A stretch of DNA of 64,000 nucleotides from Latrodectus hesperus (Eukaryota > Arthropoda > Arachnida > Araneae > Theridiidae), in assembly GCA_037975125.1 (NCBI GenBank), contig CM075855.1, positions 107,787,912 through 107,851,911 of the forward strand, read 5' to 3'. Numbering within the stretch: position 1 is the stretch's first letter; each line of letters opens with the position of its first letter. Positions 11,011 through 64,000 of this stretch are shown one piece after another. A program made the position numbers and the translations under genes. The notes under the pieces are model-generated. The model was not told the origin of the DNA. It worked only from the letters and a program-made list of their open reading frames with translations, and ran no database searches.

Positions 11011-12280
11011 TGACAAACAAACCAACTTGGAATATTAATATTTCAGCAAACTGTCAAAACCAAGATAACCTTTGTTTCTATTAATTTTTAGACGAAATGG
11101 ATAATGTTAAAGTTCAGAGCTGTTATAAAAATTTTATGAACAACCATTTCTCTTAAATGCTATATAATAGCCTACATTCCTTAATGAAATTTCATTGATA
11201 ATGGCCTCATATATCTAGTATGAAATGGCATATCTATAATATTCACATTAAATATGAACAGTCTGATATATTTAATATGATATCAAGCTGCTCAACACCT
11301 GATATCATTTTAGATGTATCAACCTTCTAAAAGTGTTCATAAAACTCTGATACCAGTCTCCGATTCACGTTCAGGTAAGTAATAATAATTCATTGGTCAT
11401 TTTATCCACAAGGTATGGGAAAAGCCCAGAAGTCTCCCAAGCACTCACCATTGCAGACATGCGGGTAAACTGTCATAGAAAATTCATATTTTTTATTTAG
11501 TATAATCTAGATTTGAATACAAGAATTTTTTTTTATAAGAATGCGATTTTATGCTTCTGGCTATGATGAATCTTTTAGAGTCAACAATTTTTTAGAAAAA
11601 ACTCTCATATAATAACATATATCTCACTATATTTATTATGATACATGCTAAATTTTAAAGTAAAAAGCTTTCAGTAGCAAAATATATTAAGTACATAATA
11701 AGTTTGAAATATATACTTAAATATTAATTTATATAAACTTTTTTATAAACAAAATGTCATTAATTTATAATATTTAAATTGAATATACATAAGGATTTTC
11801 TTAAAAATTATTAAAATTTATCAAACTTTTTTTTTAATTTATGCGGTGGTAAAATATAAAAAGTAATGGAAAAAGAAATATTTTACCTCAATGCATCTTT
11901 CCTAGTGACAGAAAGTTTTTGACAGAAGTGTCAGTTAACCAAGCAAAGTCCAAATTAACAAATGACCCCATGACAGAATTACTTGAATTATCATAATGTA
12001 AAAAAAGAAAATTAAATTCCCGTGTCATTTTATTAGATTATCCCAAGTGTAATAAAAATTTCAGAGATACGTGTATATGTGTCATAAAAATGGGTTTTTG
12101 CGTGAAAACTGTGAACTCTTTTTTTATTCACAAGGTTCTGAAAATGAAAAGTAAATAAAATATGAGTAGAAATATAATCTGATAAAAAGACGAGAAAATA
12201 TTCAATCAGCTAATAGCTACTATCTCAAAAAAACACAAGCAATTAAGCAGCAACACACACAAAGCATAAACTTGATCAAT
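11011..12280. other. AT-rich stretch, nothing recognised
   Basis: No gene or element signature seen. Confidence 0.4.
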
Positions 12281-12289
12281 ACTCAGATT

Positions 12290-13250
12290 AAAGAGCTTTT
12301 AATTTTCTTGAATATTTTGAAAAAAGTTTGGTGAGAGAAAGTGGGATACAGAAAAATTGAATTTATACAAATTCCAACTTAAATGAATCCCAAAAACTAA
12401 TTCAAATGAGAAAGTTCTGTAAATTTATATTTTTTAAGAAATGCGATACATATATGTTTTCTTGTAAAGTATGAATGAAATTTAAAACTTTTACATATAC
12501 GTTAAATAAATTTGATAAATAGCTAAATATATTAAGAAAATAATTTGAATTTCTTCTTTTATTCTCTTAGAATATTTTGAAATAAAGAATGCAAAAATAT
12601 TAACTTAAGCATTAAAAATTCTAATGAATGGTGAAAACTAAAGCAAATGGAAATTTATTGCAAATGTATAAAATGTAAGAAATGAGATAAATAATTTTAA
12701 AATTACAGGAAATATGAAACTTTGTCATATAAAATTGCTAAATTTAATTAAAGTTTAAGTGATTTTATAATATTTTGTTTGAATTTCTGGAATATTTTAG
12801 GAACTTTACATGGAAAAGTTTAAAATTTAAATATAAGGAAACATTTACTTAAAAATTTTTGATTCTAGTGATAAGTAAAAACATAATATGAAATAGTCGT
12901 AATTATATAATTTTAAGAAATGCGATAAATATGCATTTTCTTCTAAAATACAAAAAGGAATTTGAAATTTCCCCATACAGAATATATAAATTCAAAAACC
13001 ATTCTGGAAATTAAATAACTTTTTTGAATTTTTCAAATAATTTTCCTCTTTCTCATTTACAAAAAATGATATTAAAGAAAAATTAATTTAAGCATTCTAG
13101 ATTTTATAAAATGATAAACATTGAATAAAATTGTAAAAAATACTACTAAAAATGTGAAAGTTTAAGAAATGCGATAAATATTTATTTAAAATGTTTGTTT
13201 ATTTAAAATGAAACAAAATAATTGAATATTTTTCAAAAGAAGCATAATAT
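12290..13250 (+). repeat. degenerate about 240-bp tandem repeat, four units
   Basis: The word AAGAAATGCGATA(A/C)ATA recurs at about 12438, 12678 (as AAATGAGAT), 12914 and 13166, so spacing is 235-250 bp. Each copy is followed by a TTTTCTT..AAAATA stretch and preceded by a similar ATGAAAAC/AAATT.. context. Internal spacing and direction are constant, so this is a diverged satellite-like array rather than chance AT richness. Confidence 0.65.
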
Positions 13251-14080
13251 GTGCGCAAGTACAAAAGTCTTGTAAAATTAGAATTCAAACGTGTGAAAAA
13301 ATCTATCAAAAATCTAGGTAAATACCAGAAGATATTATAAAAGACGCAGAAAATTCAAAAACTTTTTAAGGAAAAAAATTTTTTCTTTAGAAATTAAATC
13401 CTTAATTCATTCCAAATAATGATGTGTATTTTTTTTAATGATTTCATTGTTCCCAATTGTAATTAACAAAAACATTTGTGAATTCAGCTTCTTGTTTGAT
13501 AAATTTACCACGTATATCGCATGTCTTTTGAATAATTTACTCAACAAAATTGAAGTACATTCGCTATTAAGGGAATTATATGCATTATATGATGCTTAAA
13601 TAATATAGTTTTGCAATCAACTAATACAATATTTTTCAGACTGCATTTGACACCATAACTAAATTAACTTTGCAATTCTTTGATGTAATTGCATCATCAC
13701 GTTTTTGCAAGGCCTGTATTTTTATAGGGCAGAAAATATGCATCATGTTATTTAATGTACTGTAATAATTTATTCATTAAAGTGGCCTTTTATGGGGAGG
13801 TTGTCGATGAGTACGGGTTCTCAGTCAACTGGTACTGGATCGCAGAAGAGGGTGTTCACAGGAATTGGATGAGGTGGGTGCTTTTTTTCTCCCATTTTTC
13901 GTAGGCGGTTTTAAATTAGATTAAATACTGTTAGAGTTAAAACGTGAAATATGATATGTGAAAATCATTAAGCTTTTACTGTTTAATCTCTAAATAATTA
14001 ATTTAGTAGTTTATGGCACACTGACAAAAATTTTTTAAACGAGAGAAAATGGTTTATCACGTAGAAATGCATTTATGGTG
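13251..14080. other. AT-rich stretch with one GC-richer patch
   Basis: No gene recognised. Positions 13780-13880 (around GTGGCCTTTTATGGGGAGG) are less AT-rich and read like eroded coding or repeat DNA, but no family can be named. Confidence 0.35.
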
Positions 14081-14084
14081 GTTG

Positions 14085-14780
14085 TGGTGGTGGGACTAAT
14101 CCCCATCTGGTCTAGTGGAACTGAACAAGATCCATGAGATCATAGACAGCCAAAAAGTCCAAAAAGAGATGTGAGTTTTTTCACAGCCTCCTCACGAGAA
14201 AACCCCAAGCACTTCAAGATGTGTTGCGGGCAAAACGGAGCATTGTCGCACTTGGGGCATGTTGGGTATTTTCTTTCACCGTCCTCAATGATCATACACT
14301 TCAAGTGGCCAGTAGAAAGTCGAGACAGTATCGTCTGATGTACTCTGGAGCCCTAAAATGTTGTGGCGGCTCCAGGATGTATTTGGAAGTACCAAGTGGG
14401 ACCAGGAGGGTCAGCTCAGGTTTTAGAAGTAAGTTGTTTAGTAATGGAAGAGATCTCTGATGGTGTTAGTGCCATGCGATCTTCCGGGTTCAAAGGATTA
14501 CTGGCGGCAGCCTTTGCAAGGTCGTCGGCTACTTCATTCCCAGGCTGACCTACATGCAAGGGGACCCACTGGAGGTGGATTGGGTGTTGAACTGAAAGGC
14601 TTTTCAACAAGAGTAGAATAATTCTACTGGTACTGTCGCCGATGGATTGCCAATTGAAAAGGTGCTGGATCGAGGATTGACTGTCTGTAAGGATCCATAT
14701 CTCCGAGAAATCATTTTGTGTATTGTTAGCTAACAAAAAATAGTCCACTCATGATGGCGATGAGTTCCGTTCTGAAGACG
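14085..14780 (-). pseudogene. non-LTR retrotransposon RNase H domain and 3' tail
   Basis: Minus strand, 5' to 3'. A readable frame (14748 to 14416) has ILTDSQSSIQHL, the RNase H motif with a catalytic Asp, then QWVPLHVGQPGNEVADDLAK, matching the W-x-P-x-H-x-G-x-x-x-N-E-x-A-D motif that supplies His and the last Asp. Further down, in other frames, are STGHLKC, CPKCDNAPFCPQHILKC (C-x2-C-xn-H-x3-C finger) and a tail reading YDLMDLVQFH before a stop near 14100. This is the 3' part of an I/Jockey-like non-LTR element, truncated at its 5' side near 14780. Frame changes show it is dead. Confidence 0.75.
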
Positions 14781-14789
14781 GACGTGTGG

Positions 14790-16390
14790 TCAGCAGGAAA
14801 TGCATTTATAATCAAATGAAGAAAAACAGATAGAGAAAATTATATAACTTTAACTTATTCTTATCCGACTTTTATTTTAAATGAAGCATCATGCAAGAGA
14901 TTTAATTTTTAGTTATTATAAATATTAGCATAAGCAAAGACGTATGTTATAAAACATTGCATGGCAAAAATAGTTAATAACTAAAAAATACTACTGCAAA
15001 TATTTTTATTAAAATTCATGAAGCTATAAAGAGTATTTTATATAATAATTTTTGGTGTATAAATATTATTTTGATATGCATTAAATCATAAAATGTAGCC
15101 CTTAGAAAACAAAATTAGAAATACATTTTTCTGACAAATGAAGAAAAAAAATTGTAATTAGAAGACTAAAAAAGTAAAAGTTTTTAAAGAAAAAAATCAA
15201 AAATTTTGCTACCTAAGAAATATAATATGTAGATTACAATTTTAAATTAGAATATAGGCTCATATTTTTAAATCGAAAGTTTTTATTTTCTTTATTTTAC
15301 AAATATAAGGAAAATATAGATTAAAATATTTTATTTTACGCAAATAATGTTTCATGAATAAATTCACACAATTCTTAGAATGATTTAAAACTGAATTTTT
15401 AAAAAAATAGCTTTCGGCTAGGAGCAAAAAACATTTATCAGCAGTCAATCAATAGTTTAATATTAATATCTACAAGTGTTAATATGAAACCAATTAATTG
15501 TAAAAAATGCTTAAGCAATTAAATTTTTGTCTATTTCCAACTGTGTTCCAAAAAATATTTAGTTGTAATTGATCTTTTTAATACAAAATGGAATTTTATT
15601 TATTTTTTGTTAATACCCCATATTTTTAAATTTCATTGATATAAACTTTACTCAAAATATTTTTTTGATTCTGAAATAGTGAAAAATAAAGTAAGGAATT
15701 TTTTAATTATCAATGTGACATTTTATTTTGATTTTTAAGAGATATACTCTCTTTTGAAAAGCAGTAAAAATGAAACTATCTTAGACTTCAAAGCCAAAAA
15801 TATAATATACTGAATTTAGAGAAAAATCATGTCAATACATTGTTATCTTAATCTCATTAAATTACTTTTTGCCCAATAAGGTATATTTGTGTGTGAATCC
15901 CATAATAACTATGTAAAATTTGTAGAATTTTGAAAACATATATTGGTATACATTGTTTATTAATTTCTATAAGACAAACGTAGCTCAAAAATTATATTTG
16001 AGTCACATAAGAACAAAAGATAAGATGATAAATCTGTTTCAAAGAAATGACCCATGTAGATCATTAATTAGTTAAATTAATCTAAATTGGCACTTTTTTC
16101 TTAATACCAATCTGGATCATTTTACTGCTTTAAATCTGTTCCTGTCGACTCAAATTACTTTTTGTTTTCAAAAAATATATTTACGTACTATACATACGTA
16201 TTTAATAATTTAATATTCTGTATACCATTGAAAGCACAACTTTACTCGAAATAATCCTTCAAATGATTGCATAATGATGAAGAAGCAATTCATATGCATG
16301 AAGAGATCTCTCAATCAATTTCATTTGTAAGTTTAGGCCCATTTTTAGGACAAAATATATAAATCCATTTAACAATTATTAGTTAAATTT
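14790..16390. other. AT-rich stretch upstream of the channel gene
   Basis: No gene recognised. This region and the SINE after it precede the first recognised channel exon. I cannot identify a promoter or an upstream 5' exon. Confidence 0.4.
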
Positions 16391-16404
16391 TCTCTTATAC
16401 TTTT

Positions 16405-16808
16405 GTTGTTGTTGTTTTTTCCTATGACACTTGGACAAGCCAAGCTCGCTTTTGCCTTTGGCAGTGCGAATTAAGTCAATAGGGAGCGTCTTTCATTTGG
16501 ATCAGAGCACCACGAAGGTGAAAGTACGACTTTGCTCTTTTTAAGGTGCCTCGTCATTTTGAACCACGGTCAGGTGACGAGGCCACACCTGAGCTGGCAC
16601 TCTCCTCTCCACATCCACGCCAGACCAGCGGAAGGACTTTGGACGTCACAGATGAACGTGGACACGTCCCCAACCCACGGCGTTCCAGCAACCCAGTGAA
16701 GGAGAGTACACCGTGGTCACCCTCCCAACCACTGCCCGCGGCAAATGATGCTTCACTTTGCTGAGCTTACGGGAAGCGGCGTGAAGCTACTGAGCCACTG
16801 GAGCTCAA
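16405..16808 (-). repeat. tRNA-headed SINE, family 1, copy 1, with 11-bp TSD
   Basis: On the minus strand the head reads GCTCCAGTGGCTCAGTAGC (A-box-like) and the element ends in an (AAC)n tail at about 16405-16416. It is flanked by a perfect 11-bp duplication, CTTATACTTTT, at 16394-16404 and 16809-16819. About 400 bp. A nearly identical copy lies in the opposite direction at 34677-35071 and a partial one at 39330-39475. The 72-codon open frame inside is shared by both copies and is a by-product of SINE similarity. Confidence 0.93.
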
Positions 16809-16922
16809 CTTATACTTTTACTGTACAGAAATAATGCGATTCTACAATTTTGAGTCCATCACTTTTCTTAAAAGTGTTACAGATTTAGGTATTTTATTGT
16901 TTTTTATTTTTTGTTGTTACAG

Positions 16923-60291
<43,369 letters not shown>

Positions 60292-60299
60292 GTAATTGT

Positions 60300-60910
60300 T
60301 AAAGAATTTTCGTAAAAAATTAAATGACCTTTATTTATTTTCATGCTTTCTCAGAGAACTAATCTTTTAGGAAGGTAAGAATGTGTTTGGATAATCTTAT
60401 TATGTAATACGTTTTTTGAGGTATCCGAATTTCCTACAGTGGATAACAGCGCAAGATTATTAGGCATATCATGCCACTGAAATTGTTAAATCTCATTTTT
60501 GAAGGTATCTAATCAGACAATGAATAATTATAAGATTTACCATGATGGTGAACACTTTATTTTGACCATCTATAGGAAGAAACATGTTTGCATTGTTTTT
60601 CATAACAATAAACAATCATTAATATGTTTAAATTTTGTTACATTATTTTAGAAGACAACGAAAATGAAATAATTAGTATCAATGAAAAATAGTTTGTTTT
60701 TATTACCATAGAAGAAACAGTATTTTCTCATTAAGCAGTTTAATTGCGTTTTAGAGAAATTGAGTCAAAAGAAGTATTATTAATCAAAAAAATAATAATA
60801 TTTCTTTCATCTTAAAGTTTTCTAAGATTTGCAGCGGAATATTTTTACCGAAACCGTTAATGAGGTATATATCAAGTTAAATAAGTATTAATTACTCAGC
60901 CTCTGGAAAA
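60300..60910. other. AT-rich stretch, no further plus-strand channel exon seen
   Basis: I looked for a TM2 exon (Gly-rich G-x-x-L-G-L-x-x-G-x-S) on the plus strand here and to the end of the window and found none. A minus-strand stretch at about 60400-60465 (reading ICLIILRCYPL after an acceptor-like TTTCAG) could be a further paralogue exon but is too weak to call. Confidence 0.35.
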
Positions 60911-60986
60911 AATTATTTTCGCACTTTTCTCCTGGCTTAGGAAAATTTAATATATTTTTTGTGAATGAATGCTGGGTTAAAATTGG
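60905..60986 (-). pseudogene. possible DEG/ENaC paralogue exon (P-x-P..C region)
   Basis: Minus strand: acceptor-like TTTTAACCCAG, then HSFTKNILNFPKPGEKCENN and FFQRLSN to a stop. The pattern L-x-x-P-x-P-x3-C-x-[ND]-x-F resembles LLPPPYATACKDYF of exon 6 with a one-residue gap. It would be the next exon of the minus-strand fragment at 61.8 kb, in the right order. Tentative. Confidence 0.35.
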
Positions 60987-61783
60987 ATGTTATGATTATT
61001 TTTATGACTAATATATGAATATATATATTTCTACTACACAAAACATTAGAAAAAATTTATGCCAATAAGTTATTCTTTTCGTAACATTTTCCCGGTTTGA
61101 CATCCTATGTTTTCTTATGTTAACAACTTTTTAAAATATTCTATATTTTAGTACTGTTACAAAAAAATTGATATCACAAAAATATCAAGTGATGATACGT
61201 GTTATTAAAACAATCATTTGTTCTAGCATTTTAACATTTTGCTTGATTTTTAATTAAAGCTATTTTTATAACAAAGTTTAATTCCTTTTACATCAAGTTA
61301 GTCTTTCTCGTACGTCAAGAGCTACTTTATGGCTAGTAAATAAACTAAAATTTACAATGATATTTAAATGTAATATCTATTATGGTATTTAAATAGAATT
61401 TGAAACTGATATACCATGGAAAAGATATCTTTGAACCCTTTTAAAAGGAAATGAGATGTGGACCTTTGAGTTATCAGCTTTCTCACAAAATCTAAACTTC
61501 TTATATCCGACGTCATTTTATAATGTTATCGTTACTATAAAAATTCAACATAAATTTTTTAAAATTTGTTTATAATACAATGAAGTTCTATTTTTTATTA
61601 AGTCTTTACTTTTGGAAACAATAAAAAAAGAACCGTTTTTGTTTTCAACAGAATACTTCAAAAAATCAGATTTTTCTAATATTATACACTTATTTTATAT
61701 TTAAGAACCAGTATGTAAGATGTTTAATAGTTAATGAAATAGTTAAGTATTTCAAATGAATTCCATGATGACACAGTCATTTG

Positions 61784-61921
61784 GAGAAAAGTGTCACTTA
61801 TATGCCTATAAGAAGTGAATTCGATGCCGGATGTAATCACAATTTCCTGCTGATATGGTTTAAGCTGTTTAAAAGGTACATGAGTATTAGTGAACATCCA
61901 ATGATGTCTGAATGCGGACAT
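61784..61921 (-). pseudogene. DEG/ENaC paralogue, ectodomain exon fragment
   Basis: The minus strand reads HVPFKQLKPYQQEIVITSGI then EFTSYRHI. Compared with exon 5 of the plus-strand gene, PF, PY, [ST]G, [FY] and Y fall at identical spacing (PF-x4-PY-x8-[ST]G-x2-[FY]-x2-Y), with hydrophobic positions kept between. Exon 5 ends where this match ends. The corresponding donor is only a poor GTGACA after an extra base, and the upstream HSDII text lies in another frame. This is probably a decayed paralogue whose 5' exons lie beyond the window, opposed to the main gene. Confidence 0.55.
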
Positions 61922-62255
61922 GAAGAATAGGACATTAATTCAAGCATTGACCTCTTATAATTAAATGAATTTTTCAAATAAAATTTTTAAATATTAAAGT
62001 TTCTAAAAGGAAAAAGAAGAAATAGAAATTCTTTTGAGTTTTCTTCCAAACAATTTTGAAGAGGAAATGTTGATTTAAAACAGTGTTCTATAAATTGACA
62101 TGTGATGACGTTTGAATTACATTGCTGGTCCCCCAAATTGCAACACCAAGAAAGACAAGAGATATCAAAACAAAATTTATTTAGTAGACAACGTGTTGAC
62201 CAAGTATCAAATGATAAAATTTATAGACTTGTGTAAAGTGTAGCTGCTGCCAAAA

Positions 62256-62780
62256 TCAGTAGCGAGAATAGCCACCATTATTGAAGATCACCGCTATCAC
62301 ACGCTTCGGTACAGATTCAAAGAGACTTTGGATGTGTTCTTGGGCTACAGCAGACAAATAGCATCCACATGTTGACAAAGTTGATCTGATGTGATAGCTG
62401 GGGATATAATCTGGGTCAATCGTTGAGCAACCATGGAACATATGTTTTCTATCGATGAAAGAACTGGAGAGTGAGCTGGCCAGGGAAGCAATTCAATCAT
62501 ACGATTGACGATGAACCCTTGGGCAATGCGTGCCACGCGTCGCCGCCCATTATCCTGTTGAAATATGGCTGTGAGCAAGCCCTGAAGGCAAAGAATAACA
62601 ACTGTCTACAACACCAGCACTGGCTGTTTAAAGTACCGGCAATGTGTACTAGAGGAGTTCGAGAGGGGTATCCATGCCTTGTACCATAATACCCGGTGCA
62701 GGAGTTGTGTGGTGGTGCATAACGCAGCTGCTAATATCCTGTCTCATTTGTATCTCCAGACTCAAATGCGACCATCGTGG
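62256..62780 (-). pseudogene. Tc1-like transposase, C-terminal part
   Basis: Minus strand: SSCVMHHHTTPAPGIMVQGM, then a shifted frame with FQQDNGRRRVARI (Asp 2) and LPWPAHSPVLSSIENICSMV (Glu block), then AQEHIQSLFESVPKRVIAVI and NNGGYSRY. Frames change at least twice. Confidence 0.88.
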
Positions 62781-62791
62781 TGTTGCAGACA

Positions 62792-63446
62792 TTGACATAC
62801 GCAATAGAACACCTGGTCTGTACCTTAGGTTATCAGGTATAGCTCCATCACGTAATACATCTGGTGTGACAGAATTGTCACGAAATTTGATAACAAAATT
62901 GAATTTCAATAGGTCTCTCATATTTGAAATTAATAATTTGACAGAAATATAGCATCAAAAACAAAACATTTACAAAGTTTTCACAATGGGAGATGACATG
63001 AGTTAAATATTGCAATAAAATTGTGAAAATAAATTATCCTAACACTCCAAGTAACCTTGGTAAAAATACAAATTAATTATCTTGATGATGGTCATAGCAG
63101 ACGATATAAGTAGTTTATATATAACAAATAAGTGCAAGCAATATAATTAAGTTTCAGTAGAAGAGTATAAAAAAAGAGCAAATAACTGGGACAGATTTTC
63201 AATAAGTACTATTAACTCCCTCATGCTTTAACTGTGTTCTTTAATGTAACATCGCAATACCAAAGGACTGCATTGTCTACACGCAGATAGTTAAGATCAC
63301 ATATGCATGAATGGTATCCTATTGAACATTTAACGTTTGCTGTAGGTGATAAACTGTAGAATATTTAAAGTATTACAGATTGCAATCTACTGATTCAGTT
63401 AATATTTTGCAGCAGCTTAGTCTGTGCAATGTAGTAACCACGATTA
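62792..63446 (-). mobile_element. LINE-like retroposon inside the Tc1 element
   Basis: Bounded by a 13-bp duplication, GGTGTTGC[A/C]GACA, at 62779-62791 and 63447-63459, duplicating Tc1 sequence that is single in the copy at 50.8 kb. On the minus strand its last 250 bases encode FNFVIKFRDNSVTPDVLRDG and AIPDNLRYRPGVLL, then TATGTC. The 40292-40602 repeat is a shorter copy of the same 3' part. No RT domain in the retained length. Confidence 0.85.
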
Positions 63447-63492
63447 GGTGTTGCCGACAGAAGTGCAACTCGTGAGTAAAGACAATTTCATT

Positions 63493-63813
63493 CTATTCTG
63501 CCGCCCACATCCTACTTTCATCATACCATTGACGGTGGAGATGTCTGTGGTTCGGCGTCAAGGGTAGACGAAGCAATGGACAACTTGCTGACAGACCACT
63601 CTGCTGTAAATGGCGTCGAATGGTAAGTGCAGGCATTGGATGGTGCGTTACAGGCTGGATGTGCTGTCCTATGGTTCTTGATGTGGCTGAGAGTTCCGTC
63701 ACTGCCATGCGCACAATTTCCCTGTCATCACCTGAAGTGATGTACTGAGTTGGGTGCGCTCGAATACGTCCGTCCGTCGTACCCTCATGCATCCGAAGAT
63801 CAAATATCCGCAT
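63493..63813 (-). pseudogene. Tc1-like transposase, N-terminal part
   Basis: Minus strand: MRIFDLRMHEGTTDGRIR, DDREIVRMAVTELSATSRTI and LTIRRHLQQSGLSASCPLLR, ending near RQWYDESRM. This is the HTH/linker region of the element whose catalytic part is at 62256-62780, separated by the retroposon. Confidence 0.9.
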
Positions 63814-64000
63814 TAGTGGTGCTACAGGTGCACGTGATGTGCGTCTGCGCTGAAATTCTAATCATTTGCGTATGTCACCTCCACTAATGCATGTTGTTAA
63901 TTTCATGTTATTTGTATGCTTCCTTCAGGCTGTGGCATTCACTGTGGCCTGCAGTGTAGCTTTTGCCAAAATAAAATGTTGAATATTTTAATTATTATTG

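Larger units (their letters stand above)
62120..63956 (-). mobile_element. Tc1-like element containing a retroposon insertion
   Basis: Left end CATTGCTGGTCCCCCAAATT after TA (62118-62119); right end the inverse of CACTGCAGGCCACAGTGAAT before TA (63957-63958). Without the insertion at 62792-63446 it is about 1.17 kb. Same subfamily as the split copy at 50.2-56.1 kb. Confidence 0.88.

Noticed and set aside
16546..16764. 72-codon open frame, repeated at 34718-34936
   Set aside because: Both lie inside copies of the same SINE in opposite orientations. The shared frame reflects repeat identity, not a protein family.

Overview
This is an AT-rich, intron- and transposon-dense animal nuclear sequence. 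The mix of Tc1/mariner fossils, many tRNA-headed SINEs, hAT-like MITEs, a Penelope-like element and kilobase-scale (TA)n/AT-rich introns suggests an arthropod, most likely a spider. The species assignment is inference. There is no bacterial-type operon, rRNA or CRISPR array, and no clear stand-alone tRNA gene.

The only clear host gene is on the + strand. It is a DEG/ENaC (amiloride-sensitive sodium channel, ASC family) subunit whose exons run from about 16.9 kb to at least 59.9 kb, probably 60.3 kb. Nine exons can be placed by splice sites and by phase continuity: 16923-17183, 20371-20494, 21785-21879, 28281-28414, 38873-39057, 44349-44444, 47259-47345, 59809-59899 and probably 60205-60291. 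Together they encode TM1 and most of the cysteine-rich ectodomain. TM2 and the C-terminus are not seen and probably lie beyond the window. Exon 7 carries a one-base frame break in the conserved C-x-C motif. Fragments of paralogous channel genes lie on the opposite strand at 8.7-8.9 kb (TM1 exon, same intron position and phase) and at about 60.9-61.9 kb (ectodomain exons), so the locus looks like a degraded channel cluster.

The introns and flanks are packed with mobile DNA. There are mariner elements at 1.9, 7.4-8.6, 19.2, 24.4, 29.6, 44.9 and 56.4 kb. Tc1 elements lie at 0.8, 22.4, 26.0 (IR/DR type), 50.2-56.1 and 62.1-64.0 kb. Non-LTR retrotransposon RNase H or tail remnants lie at 0.3, 14.1, 29.0, 30.4 and 32.3 kb. 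A nearly intact Penelope-like reverse transcriptase sits at 36.0-38.6 kb with an inverted, deleted copy of itself. hAT-like MITEs lie at 9.2, 17.2, 32.8 and 43.1 kb, and six tRNA-headed SINE families are present.

The most unusual structure is a 4.49-kb TA-flanked element (50888-55377) inserted into a Tc1 copy. Its termini resemble CACTA elements (CACT[C/G]TAAAAAAA) and it has a subterminal array of a CTGTAA palindrome. It also holds a possible small spliced minus-strand gene with an NRF-1-type promoter palindrome. A decayed transposase of a different, FPLDYMHL-type family lies 2.3 kb further on. Several otherwise well-preserved frames are broken by single-base indels, so assembly error must be separated from true pseudogenization.
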